Assembly: GCA_012103395.1 (NCBI GenBank)
Contig: WLWV01000004.1
Span: 1 to 38,621 of the forward strand
DNA length: 38,621 nt
Direction: 5' to 3'
Source: Gammaproteobacteria bacterium
GTDB lineage: Bacteria > Pseudomonadota > Gammaproteobacteria > Arenicellales > Poriferihabitantaceae
Shown: one piece after another, positions 8,316 to 16,645 of the stretch
Layout: every line of letters begins with the position of its first letter
Numbering within the stretch: position 1 is the first letter of the stretch
Made by a program: the position numbers and the translations under genes
The notes under the pieces: generated by a model
Seen by the model: the letters and a program-made list of their open reading frames with translations, nothing else
Told to the model about the DNA's origin: nothing
Databases searched by the model: none

Positions 8316-9084
8316 GCTTGAAATTTTGTTGGTCTGTGACTTTTCCTGATGTATCGTAGTTAGTTTCCTGTATGTCGATTTGATTGAGTGAATATAGCAG
8401 TACGGAGGTTGTTCGCGTGCCATATTGCTCACCGCGGATAAAAATTGAAGATAACATTTTTTCTTTTTCCAGCTCAATGCCTGTATTTGGTAGCTGATCG
8501 TCGTGTGCCTGGGTTTGGTTTGTCATGATTTGATTGAGCGTCTTGAAACTGACGCCACTGGCCTTATCGGATATCAGTGAGGTTAACTGATTTACACCTT
8601 GGGACATTTTGGGCCAGGGTTGATCGAGTTCCCCATTTGAAATACTGTGAAATCCATTTTTTAATGGGATGTGAGAACCTGTCTGACTACTAAAGGCCCA
8701 AAGTGCTTGGGCATTGCCAAATACCAAATTGAATGGATTGTATTGTGCATAGTCACGGTTGAGATGGGAAATGAAGTTTTCATGGTGGTTTCTTGAGCTG
8801 GCCTTTGAGGCACTCAAGTAATGGTCAATCAAAGCCCCACGGCTGACGGCTTTAGGGTTCATTGGCTGTGCAGTGCGAAAGTTGGTTACTGCGCAAAAAC
8901 CTCCCGCTCTATTAACACCAAGCCAACTTCCTCCTTTAAGAAGATCCCGCCCCGCTAGAATATCTGGTTTATCTGCCCAGTAATGCATGTTTTTGCTGGG
9001 TCGAGAAAAATATTCATCTCGATTGGCTGCGATAATCAACGGAAATAGGGGGTGTTGATTCAGAGCAATGAATAGGATGCACAT
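8254..9084 (-). CDS. NRDE (TANGO2) family protein
   Basis: A 276-residue protein that begins MCILFIALNQHP and carries the family's name motif as AANRDEYFSRP at about residues 19–29, followed by ILAGRDLLKGGSWLGVNRAGGFCAVTNFR. Cys2 is conserved in the family and suggests an Ntn-hydrolase-like arrangement. TANGO2-like proteins are widespread and have been tied to haem handling in animals; the bacterial role is not settled. The C-terminus overlaps the convergent membrane-protein gene by 62 bases. The region between it and the GTPase gene (9085–9321) shows no other gene. Confidence 0.85.
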   Translation of the reverse strand: MCILFIALNQHPLFPLIIAANRDEYFSRPSKNMHYWADKPDILAGRDLLKGGSWLGVNRAGGFCAVTNFRTAQPMNPKAVSRGALIDHYLSASKASSRNHHENFISHLNRDYAQYNPFNLVFGNAQALWAFSSQTGSHIPLKNGFHSISNGELDQPWPKMSQGVNQLTSLISDKASGVSFKTLNQIMTNQTQAHDDQLPNTGIELEKEKMLSSIFIRGEQYGTRTTSVLLYSLNQIDIQETNYDTSGKVTDQQNFKLSKIDQKRNSPSAITTQQQT

Positions 9085-9321
9085 ATCGATGGGTAATAAA
9101 ATGGGAACAGTTGTCGTCAGTTAGTGCTCATTTCCAGAGCCAGAATAGATCGTTAGTATCCGCAGTGGGCTTGGAGATTAAATGTAAATCCTTGAGATTG
9201 CAAAATCGTAAAGAGGTAGAATATGAATCCAGCCAATTTCGGTGTCAGATATTTCGGCCAGCATTGTTCTGTCTATTTCGTCGCTGCATTCATTATCCAT
9301 TACCCATACATTCATTCCATT

Positions 9322-10248
9322 ATGAGCAGGCAAATCCAGTGGTACCCGGGACATATGCATAAAGCTAGTAAGGAGATAAAAGAGGCTCTGTCTCAGGTGG
9401 ATGTATTCATCGAACTGCTGGATGGAAGAATTCCATTTAGCAGCGAAAATCCGATGTTGGAGTCAATAAGAAAAGGAAAACCTTGCCTAAAAGTCATAAC
9501 CAAAAGTGACTTGGCTGATTCGGAGTTAAGTGAACGGTGGAAAGCTCACTATGACGAAAAAAACGCAATTTCAGCCACGATAATCAGCGTCAAACAGCTC
9601 AATAGTGTGCGTCAAATTCCGGTTGTTTGTCGCAAACTTTATCGTCAGAGTGGTCGAACGCACTTGCCATTTACGGCGATGGTAGTGGGACTCCCTAATG
9701 TTGGAAAATCATCACTGATTAATGCTTTGGTCGGTAAAACCATTGCCAAGACGGGTAATGAGCCAGCCATAACCCGCATGCAGCAACGTATTCGTTTATC
9801 CGATGATATGATTTTGCTTGATACGCCGGGTGTCTTATGGCCAAACGTCGAGAACAAACACAGTGGATTTCGACTGGCGATTACTGGGGCTATTCGTGAT
9901 ACTGCCATTTCCCACGAAGATGTCGCTCATTATGCGGCAGCTTATTTAATCGATGCATACCCAGATCGTTTGATTGAGCGATATGGTCTTGACAAAGTCC
10001 CCGAGCGAGATTATCACTTATTGGAGGCGATTGGTCACCGACGAGGATGTTTGAGAAGCGGTGGTGTTGTTGACATGGATCGTGTCGCAAAAATTCTGCT
10101 CACTGAAATTCGGGACGGTATGCTCGGTGCTTTGACGTTTGAGTCCCCCGAAATGATGCATCGAGAGTTGGCAGAGGTCGACGTGATCCGTGAAGAAAAG
10201 GCAGCAAAGAAATTAGAGAGAAAACAAAGGTGGAAGACCAACAGGTAG
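9322..10248 (+). CDS. ylqF: Ribosome biogenesis GTPase YlqF/RbgA family
   Basis: A circularly permuted GTPase: the G4 motif TKSD comes before the G1 P-loop GLPNVGKSS, then G3 DTPG. The N-terminal QWYPGHMHKASKEI is the usual opening of YlqF/RbgA proteins, which assist late assembly of the large ribosomal subunit. From ATG at 9322 it has 308 residues, in the family range. An in-frame ATG at 9223 would add 33 residues not typical of the family, yet only that one has a good ribosome site (AGAGGTAG), so the start is unsettled. The C-terminal domain (residues about 200–300) is intact and ends in a basic tail. Confidence 0.9.
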   Translation: MSRQIQWYPGHMHKASKEIKEALSQVDVFIELLDGRIPFSSENPMLESIRKGKPCLKVITKSDLADSELSERWKAHYDEKNAISATIISVKQLNSVRQIPVVCRKLYRQSGRTHLPFTAMVVGLPNVGKSSLINALVGKTIAKTGNEPAITRMQQRIRLSDDMILLDTPGVLWPNVENKHSGFRLAITGAIRDTAISHEDVAHYAAAYLIDAYPDRLIERYGLDKVPERDYHLLEAIGHRRGCLRSGGVVDMDRVAKILLTEIRDGMLGALTFESPEMMHRELAEVDVIREEKAAKKLERKQRWKTNR

Positions 10249-10303
10249 ATTATTCAGAAATGGTCATGTAGCGGACAGAAGCCATCTCTCAAGAAATAGG
10301 GTT

Positions 10304-11437
10304 ATGAACTTAAGGCCACATCGACTTGATTGCATTGTCATCGGAGCGGGCGTCGTTGGGCTAGCCATTGCTCGAGCATTGGCGATGTCAGGGAGAGATG
10401 TGTTTGTCATCGAAAATGAAGGAGCCATTGGGCTGGGTAACAGTTCGCGAAACTCTGAGGTCGTTCATGCTGGTATCTATTATTCATCCTCTTCGCTAAA
10501 AGCCAAGCTATGCGTAGAGGGGCGGGAGCTACTTTATCGATATTGTGAGGAGCACGCCATTAATCATCGGCGATGCGGTAAATTGATTGTGGCAAACACG
10601 GAGGAACAAATCACATCACTGGAAAGACTGGGGCAACAGGCAACGTCGAATGGAGTCATGGATTTGCAGCAACTGGATGCAGCCGCTGTACGTGCGATGG
10701 AACCCGAAATAAGTTGCCTTTCGGCGTTGTATTCACCGTCTACGGGGATTGTGGACAGTCATGCACTAATGCTCGCATTGCAGAAGGATGCCGAAGAAAA
10801 TGGGGCAATGATCGCCTTTCGTCATCGTGTCACAAGTGGACAACCTTGTGCTGATGGGGTGGAGCTGTCGATAACTGATCTTTCCACTCATTCCTCGATG
10901 AAGGTTTTAGCGAGAACCGTCATCAACGCGGCGGGATTAGGAGCAATACCTATTGCACGCAGAATGACGTCGCTTGGTTCTGACTTTATTCCCACCCAAC
11001 GTCTGGCAAAAGGAAATTACTTTCGTCTTGTGGGAACTTCTCCAGTCTCCCGCTTGGTTTATCCTCTACCGGTGCGGGGCGGTTTAGGCGTTCATATCAC
11101 GATTGATCTATCGGGTAGAGCTCGTTTCGGACCGGATGTTGAGTGGATTGATGAGCTCAATCATGACGTTGATGAGTGTCGGTCGGTAGATTTTTATCCA
11201 CGTATTCGCTCCTACTATCCAGCGCTATCTGATCATTCGTTAATGCCAGATTATGCAGGGGTGCGGCCAAAAATTCACTTCAATGGTGAAATGATCAATG
11301 ATTTTCTAATCAGTGGCCCCCGTGATCACAAAATTAACGGATTGGTTAATCTCTTTGGCATTGAATCACCAGGATTGACTTCGTGTCTGTCTTTGGCAAA
11401 TCAGGTTACTTCGATGTGCATACCGAACGGAGGTTGA
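10304..11437 (+). CDS. LhgO-like FAD-dependent oxidoreductase (L-2-hydroxyglutarate oxidase family)
   Basis: A complete 377-residue DAO-fold flavoprotein. The FAD motif VIGAGVVGLAIARAL is at residues 12–26, followed by GLGNSSRNSEVVHAGIYY, the signature region of L-2-hydroxyglutarate oxidase/dehydrogenase and its relatives. Later blocks are GIVDSHALMLAL, VINAAGLGA, VYPLPVRGGLGVH and LFGIESPGLTSCLSLA, all in the expected order. The enzyme oxidises a 2-hydroxy acid at FAD and hands electrons to the respiratory chain or oxygen. It is 55 bases downstream of the YlqF gene and convergent with the sulfatase gene, 18 bases apart. The substrate is inferred from the family only. Confidence 0.82.
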   Translation: MNLRPHRLDCIVIGAGVVGLAIARALAMSGRDVFVIENEGAIGLGNSSRNSEVVHAGIYYSSSSLKAKLCVEGRELLYRYCEEHAINHRRCGKLIVANTEEQITSLERLGQQATSNGVMDLQQLDAAAVRAMEPEISCLSALYSPSTGIVDSHALMLALQKDAEENGAMIAFRHRVTSGQPCADGVELSITDLSTHSSMKVLARTVINAAGLGAIPIARRMTSLGSDFIPTQRLAKGNYFRLVGTSPVSRLVYPLPVRGGLGVHITIDLSGRARFGPDVEWIDELNHDVDECRSVDFYPRIRSYYPALSDHSLMPDYAGVRPKIHFNGEMINDFLISGPRDHKINGLVNLFGIESPGLTSCLSLANQVTSMCIPNGG

Positions 11438-11455
11438 CCGATTTGAAGTGTTTGG

Positions 11456-12988
11456 CTAATGTGAACGTCTCGTCACTGGCCCTGAGTCTGAAAGAAATGT
11501 TTCAGTTAGCCCAGGATCATCGTGATTCATTCTCCATGACAACATTTTTTGCGCGTACTGTAGCGCAACAAGTTGATATTGAGGATCATTAGCCAGGTTG
11601 ATGAATTCATGGGGATCATTTTTTACATCGAATAGTAGCGGTGGTAAGGCGGTGAAGTGCACATACTTATAATGGTTATCTCGAATCACATTTAACGTGC
11701 ACTGGTGAGGAGCGATATTGAGATGTTTCTCCAAATACGGATCAAACCAGTCCCTGAAATCGAATTCCCAATGCACTTCGTTGCGCCAATAATCTGGAGT
11801 TTGTGCCGAGGTGAGAAACGGCATCAGGGAATATCCATCACATTGACTTGGGATTGATAAGTCCACAAATTCCAACATGGTGGGCATAATGTCGATGTTT
11901 TCGGTGAATGCGTCGATCATTTTTCCTTGCATGGGTTTGCTTTCTTGCCTAGGATCTCGAATGATTAATGGTATATGGTAAGACGGATCGAAGTAGCCTA
12001 ACTTTCCCGTTAACCAATGATCACCCATTTGCTCGCCGTGGTCTGAGGTGAAAATGATGAGGGTATTATCCCATTGTCCATTTTGCTTCAGAAAATCAAA
12101 CAAACGCCCAAGTTGATCATCTACTTCCGTCATCAGGCCATAATAGCTGGCCTTTTTTCGGCGAATTTCCTGTGTATTATCCGACGCCCGATACTTCTCA
12201 ACAATGGCACCGTACTTTTTGGCGTTTAGCTGACATTCGAGATAAGGGTGCTGTTGGGATTCCTCTTCGATCGTGGGTTTTCGCACGATGTCATCAAGTG
12301 TAGATGGATCGTACATCGAGTTGTAGGGTTCCGGTGCGACGAAAGGGGGGTGGGGGCGGAGCAGCGAAAGATGAGTGATCCAAGACTGGTTCTGCGCCTT
12401 GATCCAGTCCATACACGCATCAACCATCACGCTGGTTTCATGATCACTACTACTAATTGCCAGCGGCAGCGGAACATCACCGCCATGTTCCCATTCAATG
12501 CCGGCTTTGGTTTCGCCGTAACAATCCCATAACTTGTTGGGCAGGGTGTATCCACGCTCTTTGAGGTACTCGATCCACAGAAGTGAGACGTCTTTATGAA
12601 TAGGTGTAAAGGAATCGATGCCTTGCAGTGGTTCACTATAGTGGCTGAGCCGCGCATCATTCGGGCTCAATCCTCGAGGATCCATGGCGGAATCTGTGTA
12701 GCCGAATAGCGATGAGATATACCCCTTCTTCTTGATCTCAATGGCCCAGTTTGTGAAACGTCGATCAACGGGGGTTCCATTGAGCACACATCGGTGATTC
12801 TGCAAATACATGCCGGTGTGCAGTGATGTTCGGCTGGGTGCGCATGGAGTGGCTTGGGCATAGTGTTGGGTGAATGTCACCCCCTGATTTGCCAGATGAT
12901 CAAGATGCGGGGTTTTTATCACAGGGTGGCCTAAACAGGAAAGGCACTCTCCTCTCCATTGGTCGGCAGTAATAAAAAGGATGTTCAT
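11456..12988 (-). CDS. Sulfatase-superfamily hydrolase, phosphonate monoester hydrolase type
   Basis: A 510-residue alkaline-phosphatase-superfamily enzyme. Metal ligands begin at D9–Q10 in TADQWRGE. The formylglycine motif CxPxR is present as C49-A-P-S-R53, so the Cys would need oxidation by a formylglycine-generating enzyme, which is not in this window. A second metal site is TSDHGEQMGDHW. The stretch MYLQNHRCVLNGTPVDRR and FGYTDSAMDPRGL resemble bacterial phosphonate monoester hydrolases/phosphodiesterases more than classical arylsulfatases. There is no signal peptide, which also fits the cytosolic hydrolase group. The natural substrate may be a phosphodiester, phosphonate ester or sulfate ester. 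Confidence 0.85.
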   Translation of the reverse strand: MNILFITADQWRGECLSCLGHPVIKTPHLDHLANQGVTFTQHYAQATPCAPSRTSLHTGMYLQNHRCVLNGTPVDRRFTNWAIEIKKKGYISSLFGYTDSAMDPRGLSPNDARLSHYSEPLQGIDSFTPIHKDVSLLWIEYLKERGYTLPNKLWDCYGETKAGIEWEHGGDVPLPLAISSSDHETSVMVDACMDWIKAQNQSWITHLSLLRPHPPFVAPEPYNSMYDPSTLDDIVRKPTIEEESQQHPYLECQLNAKKYGAIVEKYRASDNTQEIRRKKASYYGLMTEVDDQLGRLFDFLKQNGQWDNTLIIFTSDHGEQMGDHWLTGKLGYFDPSYHIPLIIRDPRQESKPMQGKMIDAFTENIDIMPTMLEFVDLSIPSQCDGYSLMPFLTSAQTPDYWRNEVHWEFDFRDWFDPYLEKHLNIAPHQCTLNVIRDNHYKYVHFTALPPLLFDVKNDPHEFINLANDPQYQLVALQYAQKMLSWRMNHDDPGLTETFLSDSGPVTRRSH

Positions 12989-13129
12989 TGTTAGTCTATG
13001 GATTGGTATGAGACAACTGCCAAAAAAAGAATGTCTGAATGAGGCTTATGAAATCAAGGTGAAGCTTAGACAAATCATTGATAAAGTGAAAGCTTTAAGA
13101 ACGGTGTTTTTACATTGCTTTTGAAGCCT

Positions 13130-13211
13130 TGTCGTATTGATGTCGTTTATATGTCGGATAGATAAGATGCACTGTCGTCTTAATGTCGTGAGAATTTCGT
13201 GTTACTGTCGT
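13130..13211 (+). promoter_or_regulatory. Array of TGTCGT direct repeats with an 11-bp period upstream of the XRE–2TM gene
   Basis: TGTCGT or a one-base variant starts at 13130, 13141, 13152 (TGTCGG), 13173, 13184, 13195 (TTTCGT) and 13206. Steps are 11, 11, 21, 11, 11 and 11 bases; a degraded unit may fill the 21-base gap. All copies face the same side of the helix and run in the same direction. The array ends 53 bases before the start codon of the regulator gene, where a promoter or operator is expected. The phasing suggests cooperative binding of a protein, possibly the regulator itself. Confidence 0.6.
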
Positions 13212-13264
13212 TGTTCCCGGACAGGTATTGCATCAAGATACCTACTGTTGATGAGGAGCTGCTA

Positions 13265-13750
13265 ATGATTATTCGAAAACGACGTTTGCAACAAGGTTGG
13301 TCGCAACAGCAACTGGCTCAGTTCAGTGGGTTGAATGTTCGTACGATCCAAAGAATTGAGCGAGGCCAACCGGCAGGAATTGAATCATTAAAGTCTTTAG
13401 CAGCCGTATTTGAAACTGATGTAGCCAAACTGACCGAGGAATCCACTATGCCAGCGCAATCTGATGCTGTTCAGCCCGAAACAATCACTCAACAGGAAGC
13501 CGCGGCCATTGAATACGTCAGAGACATTAAGGGCTTCTACAATCATGTTATACAATATGCTGCCGTTATGCTCTTGTTGTTAGTCATCAATCTTTTCACC
13601 TCCCCCGGCTATTTGTGGGTGATTTGGCCCGCACTAGGCTGGGGTGTTGGTGTGGTTATACATGGTGCTAATGTTTATGAGGTTCTTGATTTTTTTGGTG
13701 CACAATGGGAAAAGCGTGAAATTGCAAAAAGAATGGGGCGTGGAAACTAA
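13265..13750 (+). CDS. XRE-type HTH regulator fused to a 2TM domain
   Basis: From ATG at 13265, preceded by GAGGAG, the protein has 161 residues; an upstream in-frame GTG at 13199 lies inside the repeat array and is not used here. Residues about 3–60 form a lambda-repressor-like helix-turn-helix (IIRKRRLQQGWSQQQLAQF, then GLNVRTIQRIERG). A short linker leads to a 2TM domain at about 92–155: FYNHVIQYAAVMLLLL, then WVIWPALGWGVGVVIH, and a final basic helix. Such proteins are membrane-tethered DNA-binding regulators, often autoregulated. No partner gene is evident. The repeat array just upstream is the obvious candidate target. No gene is seen in 12989–13129. Confidence 0.85.
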   Translation: MIIRKRRLQQGWSQQQLAQFSGLNVRTIQRIERGQPAGIESLKSLAAVFETDVAKLTEESTMPAQSDAVQPETITQQEAAAIEYVRDIKGFYNHVIQYAAVMLLLLVINLFTSPGYLWVIWPALGWGVGVVIHGANVYEVLDFFGAQWEKREIAKRMGRGN

Positions 13751-13808
13751 TACGAAACGATTTTCCTACAAATGGAGGCAGCCTTTAAAACTGGATTCTG
13801 GTGGTTGC

Positions 13809-13814
13809 TATAAT
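13809..13814 (+). promoter_or_regulatory. Possible -10 element before the methyltransferase gene
   Basis: TATAAT lies 37 bases before the TTG start. The -35 region at 17 bases upstream is poor, so this is a weak promoter prediction. Confidence 0.3.
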
Positions 13815-13850
13815 AATTAAGACTGCCATAAAAATGAGAATAGACTGACC

Positions 13851-14375
13851 TTGTCCAGAAAGCTCCATATCGGTGGCACCATCCCTCATGAGGAATGGGA
13901 AATACTCAATGCGCTTGGAGGACCCAGTGTTGATCATGAGGGAGATGCTCGTGATCTTTCACGTTTCGATGACGGCGTTTTCGAGGCAGTTTATGCATCC
14001 CATGTGCTGGAACATTTCGACTATAACGGTGAGCTGGTCGATGTGCTTAAAGAGTGGACGCGGGTACTAATGCCGAAAGGTAAGCTGTATATCAGCGTGC
14101 CGGACATGGACGTACTTTGCCGGCTGTATCTCGACCGGGACCAATTTGGTCCAGAGATACGATTTGGTATTATGCGAATGATATTCGGTGGACATATCGA
14201 TAAATACGATTATCACTACGTGGGTTTAAACATGGAGTTGCTAAGAGACTGGCTGATGTTGGTGGGGTATAAGGAAATTTGGAAGATGGACAGTTTTGGT
14301 CTATTTAGTGATACCAGCGAGCTTGTTCTTGGTAGTGATAGAATCAGTCTTAATCTCATGGCCGTTAAGGAGTGA
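13851..14375 (+). CDS. Small class I SAM-dependent methyltransferase-like protein
   Basis: A 174-residue protein beginning at TTG with KLHIGGTIPHEEWEILNALGG, the usual opening of a group of predicted methyltransferases found near surface-polysaccharide or sugar genes. GDARDLSRFDDGVFEAVYASHVLEHF provides motif II and the DxxEHF-like motif, followed by EWTRVLMPKGKLYISVPDMDVL. The first SAM-binding glycine motif is abbreviated, as usual in this group. No better start codon exists upstream and no clear ribosome site precedes the TTG. The neighbours do not reveal the acceptor substrate. Confidence 0.75.
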   Translation: MSRKLHIGGTIPHEEWEILNALGGPSVDHEGDARDLSRFDDGVFEAVYASHVLEHFDYNGELVDVLKEWTRVLMPKGKLYISVPDMDVLCRLYLDRDQFGPEIRFGIMRMIFGGHIDKYDYHYVGLNMELLRDWLMLVGYKEIWKMDSFGLFSDTSELVLGSDRISLNLMAVKE

Positions 14376-14675
14376 CTGCCATTCTGGGTACCTTGGCTGA
14401 TGGGAAGTGATGTTTGACGAGAAATTAGAGGTACGCGCTTTTGATCAATTTTTGCTCGCTCGCTATCCAATACTGAGTCCAATTGTGGGAGGCTTTTTTT
14501 GACGGTCAGTGCAAACTCCTCTGATGATGGGGTCGTTGGTGGGGCTAAATGCGGCGCCTAAAAAAAGAAAGCACAATGAGTTTTTTTGAGAGAAACCTAG
14601 TTCAAAAATCATCGTGATCTAATCACGGTGATCAAATTTAGGTATTAAAATATCACCATTTACCCTGGAGAGAAT
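14376..14675. other. Intergenic stretch with a short ORF and an operator-like palindrome
   Basis: These 300 bases separate the methyltransferase and DUF1330 genes. A 30-codon frame from ATG 14410 to TGA 14502 has no known family and no ribosome site. A palindrome CGTGAT-CTA-ATCACG occupies 14613–14627, 49 bases before the DUF1330 start, suiting a dimeric regulator. Nothing else is recognised. Confidence 0.4.
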
Positions 14676-14963
14676 ATGGCTGGTTATTGGTTAGTTCGTG
14701 CTTCTGAATCAACGGATGCAGAAGCGGCATCAGAATATGCCAAACTGTGGAAACCCATTGCAGAAAAATATCAGGCTAAGATCCTGGTAAGTAAGGGGGA
14801 ACATAAAACGGTAGAAGGTAAGGATCTTCCCAGAAATTTGTTAATAGAGTTTCCAAGTTATCAACAGGCTTTGGCTTGCTATAATGATCCCGATTATGGT
14901 GAAGCCGCAGAGCTTGCACTACGCGCTTATGATCGAGAGTTGGTGATTCTGGAAGGCAATTAA
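14676..14963 (+). CDS. DUF1330 family protein
   Basis: A 95-residue protein with the compact ferredoxin-like dimeric alpha/beta-barrel fold expected of DUF1330: opening MAGYWLVRA, middle WKPIAEKYQAKILVSKG, LIEFPSYQQALACYNDPDYGEA, and an Arg-rich last helix. GGAGAG precedes the ATG at good spacing. The biochemical function of the family is not established; relatives resemble small dimeric oxygenases or cupin-like stress proteins. It stands alone, with the aldo/keto reductase 90 bases downstream on the same strand, so the two may be cotranscribed. Confidence 0.88.
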   Translation: MAGYWLVRASESTDAEAASEYAKLWKPIAEKYQAKILVSKGEHKTVEGKDLPRNLLIEFPSYQQALACYNDPDYGEAAELALRAYDRELVILEGN

Positions 14964-15053
14964 CGGAAGCGTGAAATTGGACTCTTGAACAGTGCATTCA
15001 AGGGGTGACTGCTTCTTTGCCCTTATCAAGCAGCGAATCGATGGATACTTAGT

Positions 15054-15998
15054 ATGAAGCTTATTTTGGGAACCATGACCTTTGGAGATCAGGTCGTAGG
15101 CGCGAAAGCCGCGGAAATATTGACATTATTTCGTGACTCAGGTCATATTGAACTTGATACGGCGCATCTTTACCACGGTGGTAAGACGGAGGCATTGCTG
15201 GGCGAATTAGCAAGTGACGAGAGCGGTTTTGCCACTGCCACTAAGGTTCATCCGTGGAATGATGCTGGATTGCAACCAGAGCGAATAAAACAGCAATTTC
15301 GGGAATCTTTAAGCAGATTGCAAGCGAATGATGTTGATTTGCTTTACCTGCATTCCCCCGACATTCATACCCCAATTAGTGAGACATTGCAGGCGTGTTA
15401 TGAGCTTTATTGCGATGGCTGTTTTAGACGATTTGGTTTGAGTAACTTTTCAGCTTGGCAGGTGGCGGAAGTCGCTGAACTGTGCCGTCAAAACAACTGG
15501 ATGCAGCCCACTGTCTATCAGGGAATGTATAACGCACTAACCCGGGATGTTGAATCAGAGTTACTGCCTTGTCTGCGTAATTATAATATTGCCTTTTATG
15601 CCTATAATCCGTTAGCTGGTGGGCTCTTAACGGGGAAGCACACCGATATTAATCGCAAACCAGAAAATGGGCGTTTCGGTAGATATGGTGCTTACCCTGA
15701 TCGCTACTGGAAGTCAGATTACTTTGGTGTTGTATCTAAATTCACCGATGCTTGTGGCAAACACCAAATCCCCCCTTCTGAAGCTGCGTTAAGATGGCTG
15801 TGCCATCATTCTGTGCTGGTGTCAAATTACTCATGTTACGCTGATCATGGCATTATCCTCGGTGTGAGTAGTAAATCTCATCTTGAACAAAATCTTAAGG
15901 CGCTTGCAGCCGGTAGTTTACCGAGGGATATCGTGGATGTGCTGAATCAAGGGTGGGAAACTACCCGCACAGATTGTTTCAAATATTTCAGAACGTAA
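15054..15998 (+). CDS. Aldo/keto reductase (AKR7-like)
   Basis: A 314-residue (beta/alpha)8-barrel NADPH-dependent oxidoreductase. The catalytic tetrad can be read as D35, Y40, K64 and H100 (ELDTAHLYHGG, TKVHPW, LLYLHSPD). FGLSNFSAWQV and the late GVSSKSHLEQNL segment bind the cofactor. MYNALTRDVESELLP and AYNPLAGGLLTGK resemble aflatoxin-aldehyde/succinic-semialdehyde reductases of the AKR7 group. It would reduce an aldehyde or ketone in the cytosol. The ribosome site is weak. It is 90 bases after the DUF1330 gene. The true substrate is unknown. Confidence 0.88.
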   Translation: MKLILGTMTFGDQVVGAKAAEILTLFRDSGHIELDTAHLYHGGKTEALLGELASDESGFATATKVHPWNDAGLQPERIKQQFRESLSRLQANDVDLLYLHSPDIHTPISETLQACYELYCDGCFRRFGLSNFSAWQVAEVAELCRQNNWMQPTVYQGMYNALTRDVESELLPCLRNYNIAFYAYNPLAGGLLTGKHTDINRKPENGRFGRYGAYPDRYWKSDYFGVVSKFTDACGKHQIPPSEAALRWLCHHSVLVSNYSCYADHGIILGVSSKSHLEQNLKALAAGSLPRDIVDVLNQGWETTRTDCFKYFRT

Positions 15999-16151
15999 AC
16001 CTTAAAACAGATACTTTTCGGGTGTATCAATAAAAGGTTTAAGTGTAGTGCCCATGTAGATAGCGTTCATACACGTTCAATACTAACCCTGTAGTGCGGT
16101 GTTCTGAATCATTTGAATATTGTGTTGCTTGATGGTCTTTCGTAAATAAGA

Positions 16152-16182
16152 AGGTTAAGTGAATGTATTTACGTCTTAACCT
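16152..16182. terminator. Inverted repeat between convergent genes, possible bidirectional terminator
   Basis: AGGTTAAG at 16152–16159 pairs with CTTAACCT at 16175–16182 around a 15-base loop. It lies between the aldo/keto reductase and the convergent small membrane-protein gene. No long T-run follows, so termination is uncertain. Confidence 0.35.
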
Positions 16183-16224
16183 AATTGCCTTGATTTATAT
16201 GTCTTAAATTGCAACAGTCTCCTC

Positions 16225-16500
16225 CTATGGTTTTCCTTTTCGGCGGTGTCGCCAACGTCGATACCAAATGGTAATGGACAGGTATCCACGCCGTGCCCAG
16301 GCGAATTCAAGTGATAATACCATCAGCCCGAGCGGGAGCATCCAGAGTCCGAGGATGGGGAGAAACCACAGTAGGCCACCAAGTATTAGAAGGACGCCAA
16401 CGATTTTTCTAACCCAAGAGGGCAGTTTTTTTATTCGTTGTAATAGTGGTTTAAGGCGGCGATTCACGTTTTTTTTTGTTCTCTGTGTTAATAGTTTCAT
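16225..16500 (-). CDS. Small basic membrane protein, hypothetical
   Basis: A 91-residue protein with a very basic N-terminal tail (about residues 1–31), a hydrophobic hairpin of two helices (about 33–50 and 53–70, IVGVLLILGGLLWFLPIL then LPLGLMVLSLEFA) and a basic C-terminus ending RRWRHRRKGKP. It belongs to the type of short 'PGPGW'-like inner-membrane proteins common in proteobacteria, whose role is unknown. It is divergent from dapF across 145 bases. Confidence 0.65.
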   Translation of the reverse strand: MKLLTQRTKKNVNRRLKPLLQRIKKLPSWVRKIVGVLLILGGLLWFLPILGLWMLPLGLMVLSLEFAWARRGYLSITIWYRRWRHRRKGKP

Positions 16501-16506
16501 ATAAGA

Positions 16507-16540
16507 TTGACGTCATTGATTTCTGTCAATGACCAGTCAA
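16507..16540. promoter_or_regulatory. Nested palindrome in the divergent small-membrane-protein / dapF intergenic region
   Basis: CATTGA at 16514–16519 and TCAATG at 16526–16531 form an inner inverted repeat; TTGAC at 16507 and GTCAA at 16536 form an outer one. It sits directly before the membrane-protein gene and about 106 bases before dapF. It may be an operator or a stem in the leader. Confidence 0.35.
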
Positions 16541-16645
16541 TGTGCAACCACTGTTCGCTACCTTATTTTGCTCAGTGTCGGATAGTGTAAGGTAATGGTT
16601 ACCCTTTCAAGTTATTTCAACAGGTAAAGATTTCAACAGGCGATT

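Noticed and set aside
12248-12532. A 94-residue plus-strand ORF within the sulfatase gene
   Set aside because: The minus-strand sulfatase is conserved throughout this stretch, so the ORF is a shadow.
14410-14502. A 30-codon ORF after the methyltransferase gene
   Set aside because: It has no ribosome site, no similarity I recognise and typical chance length.
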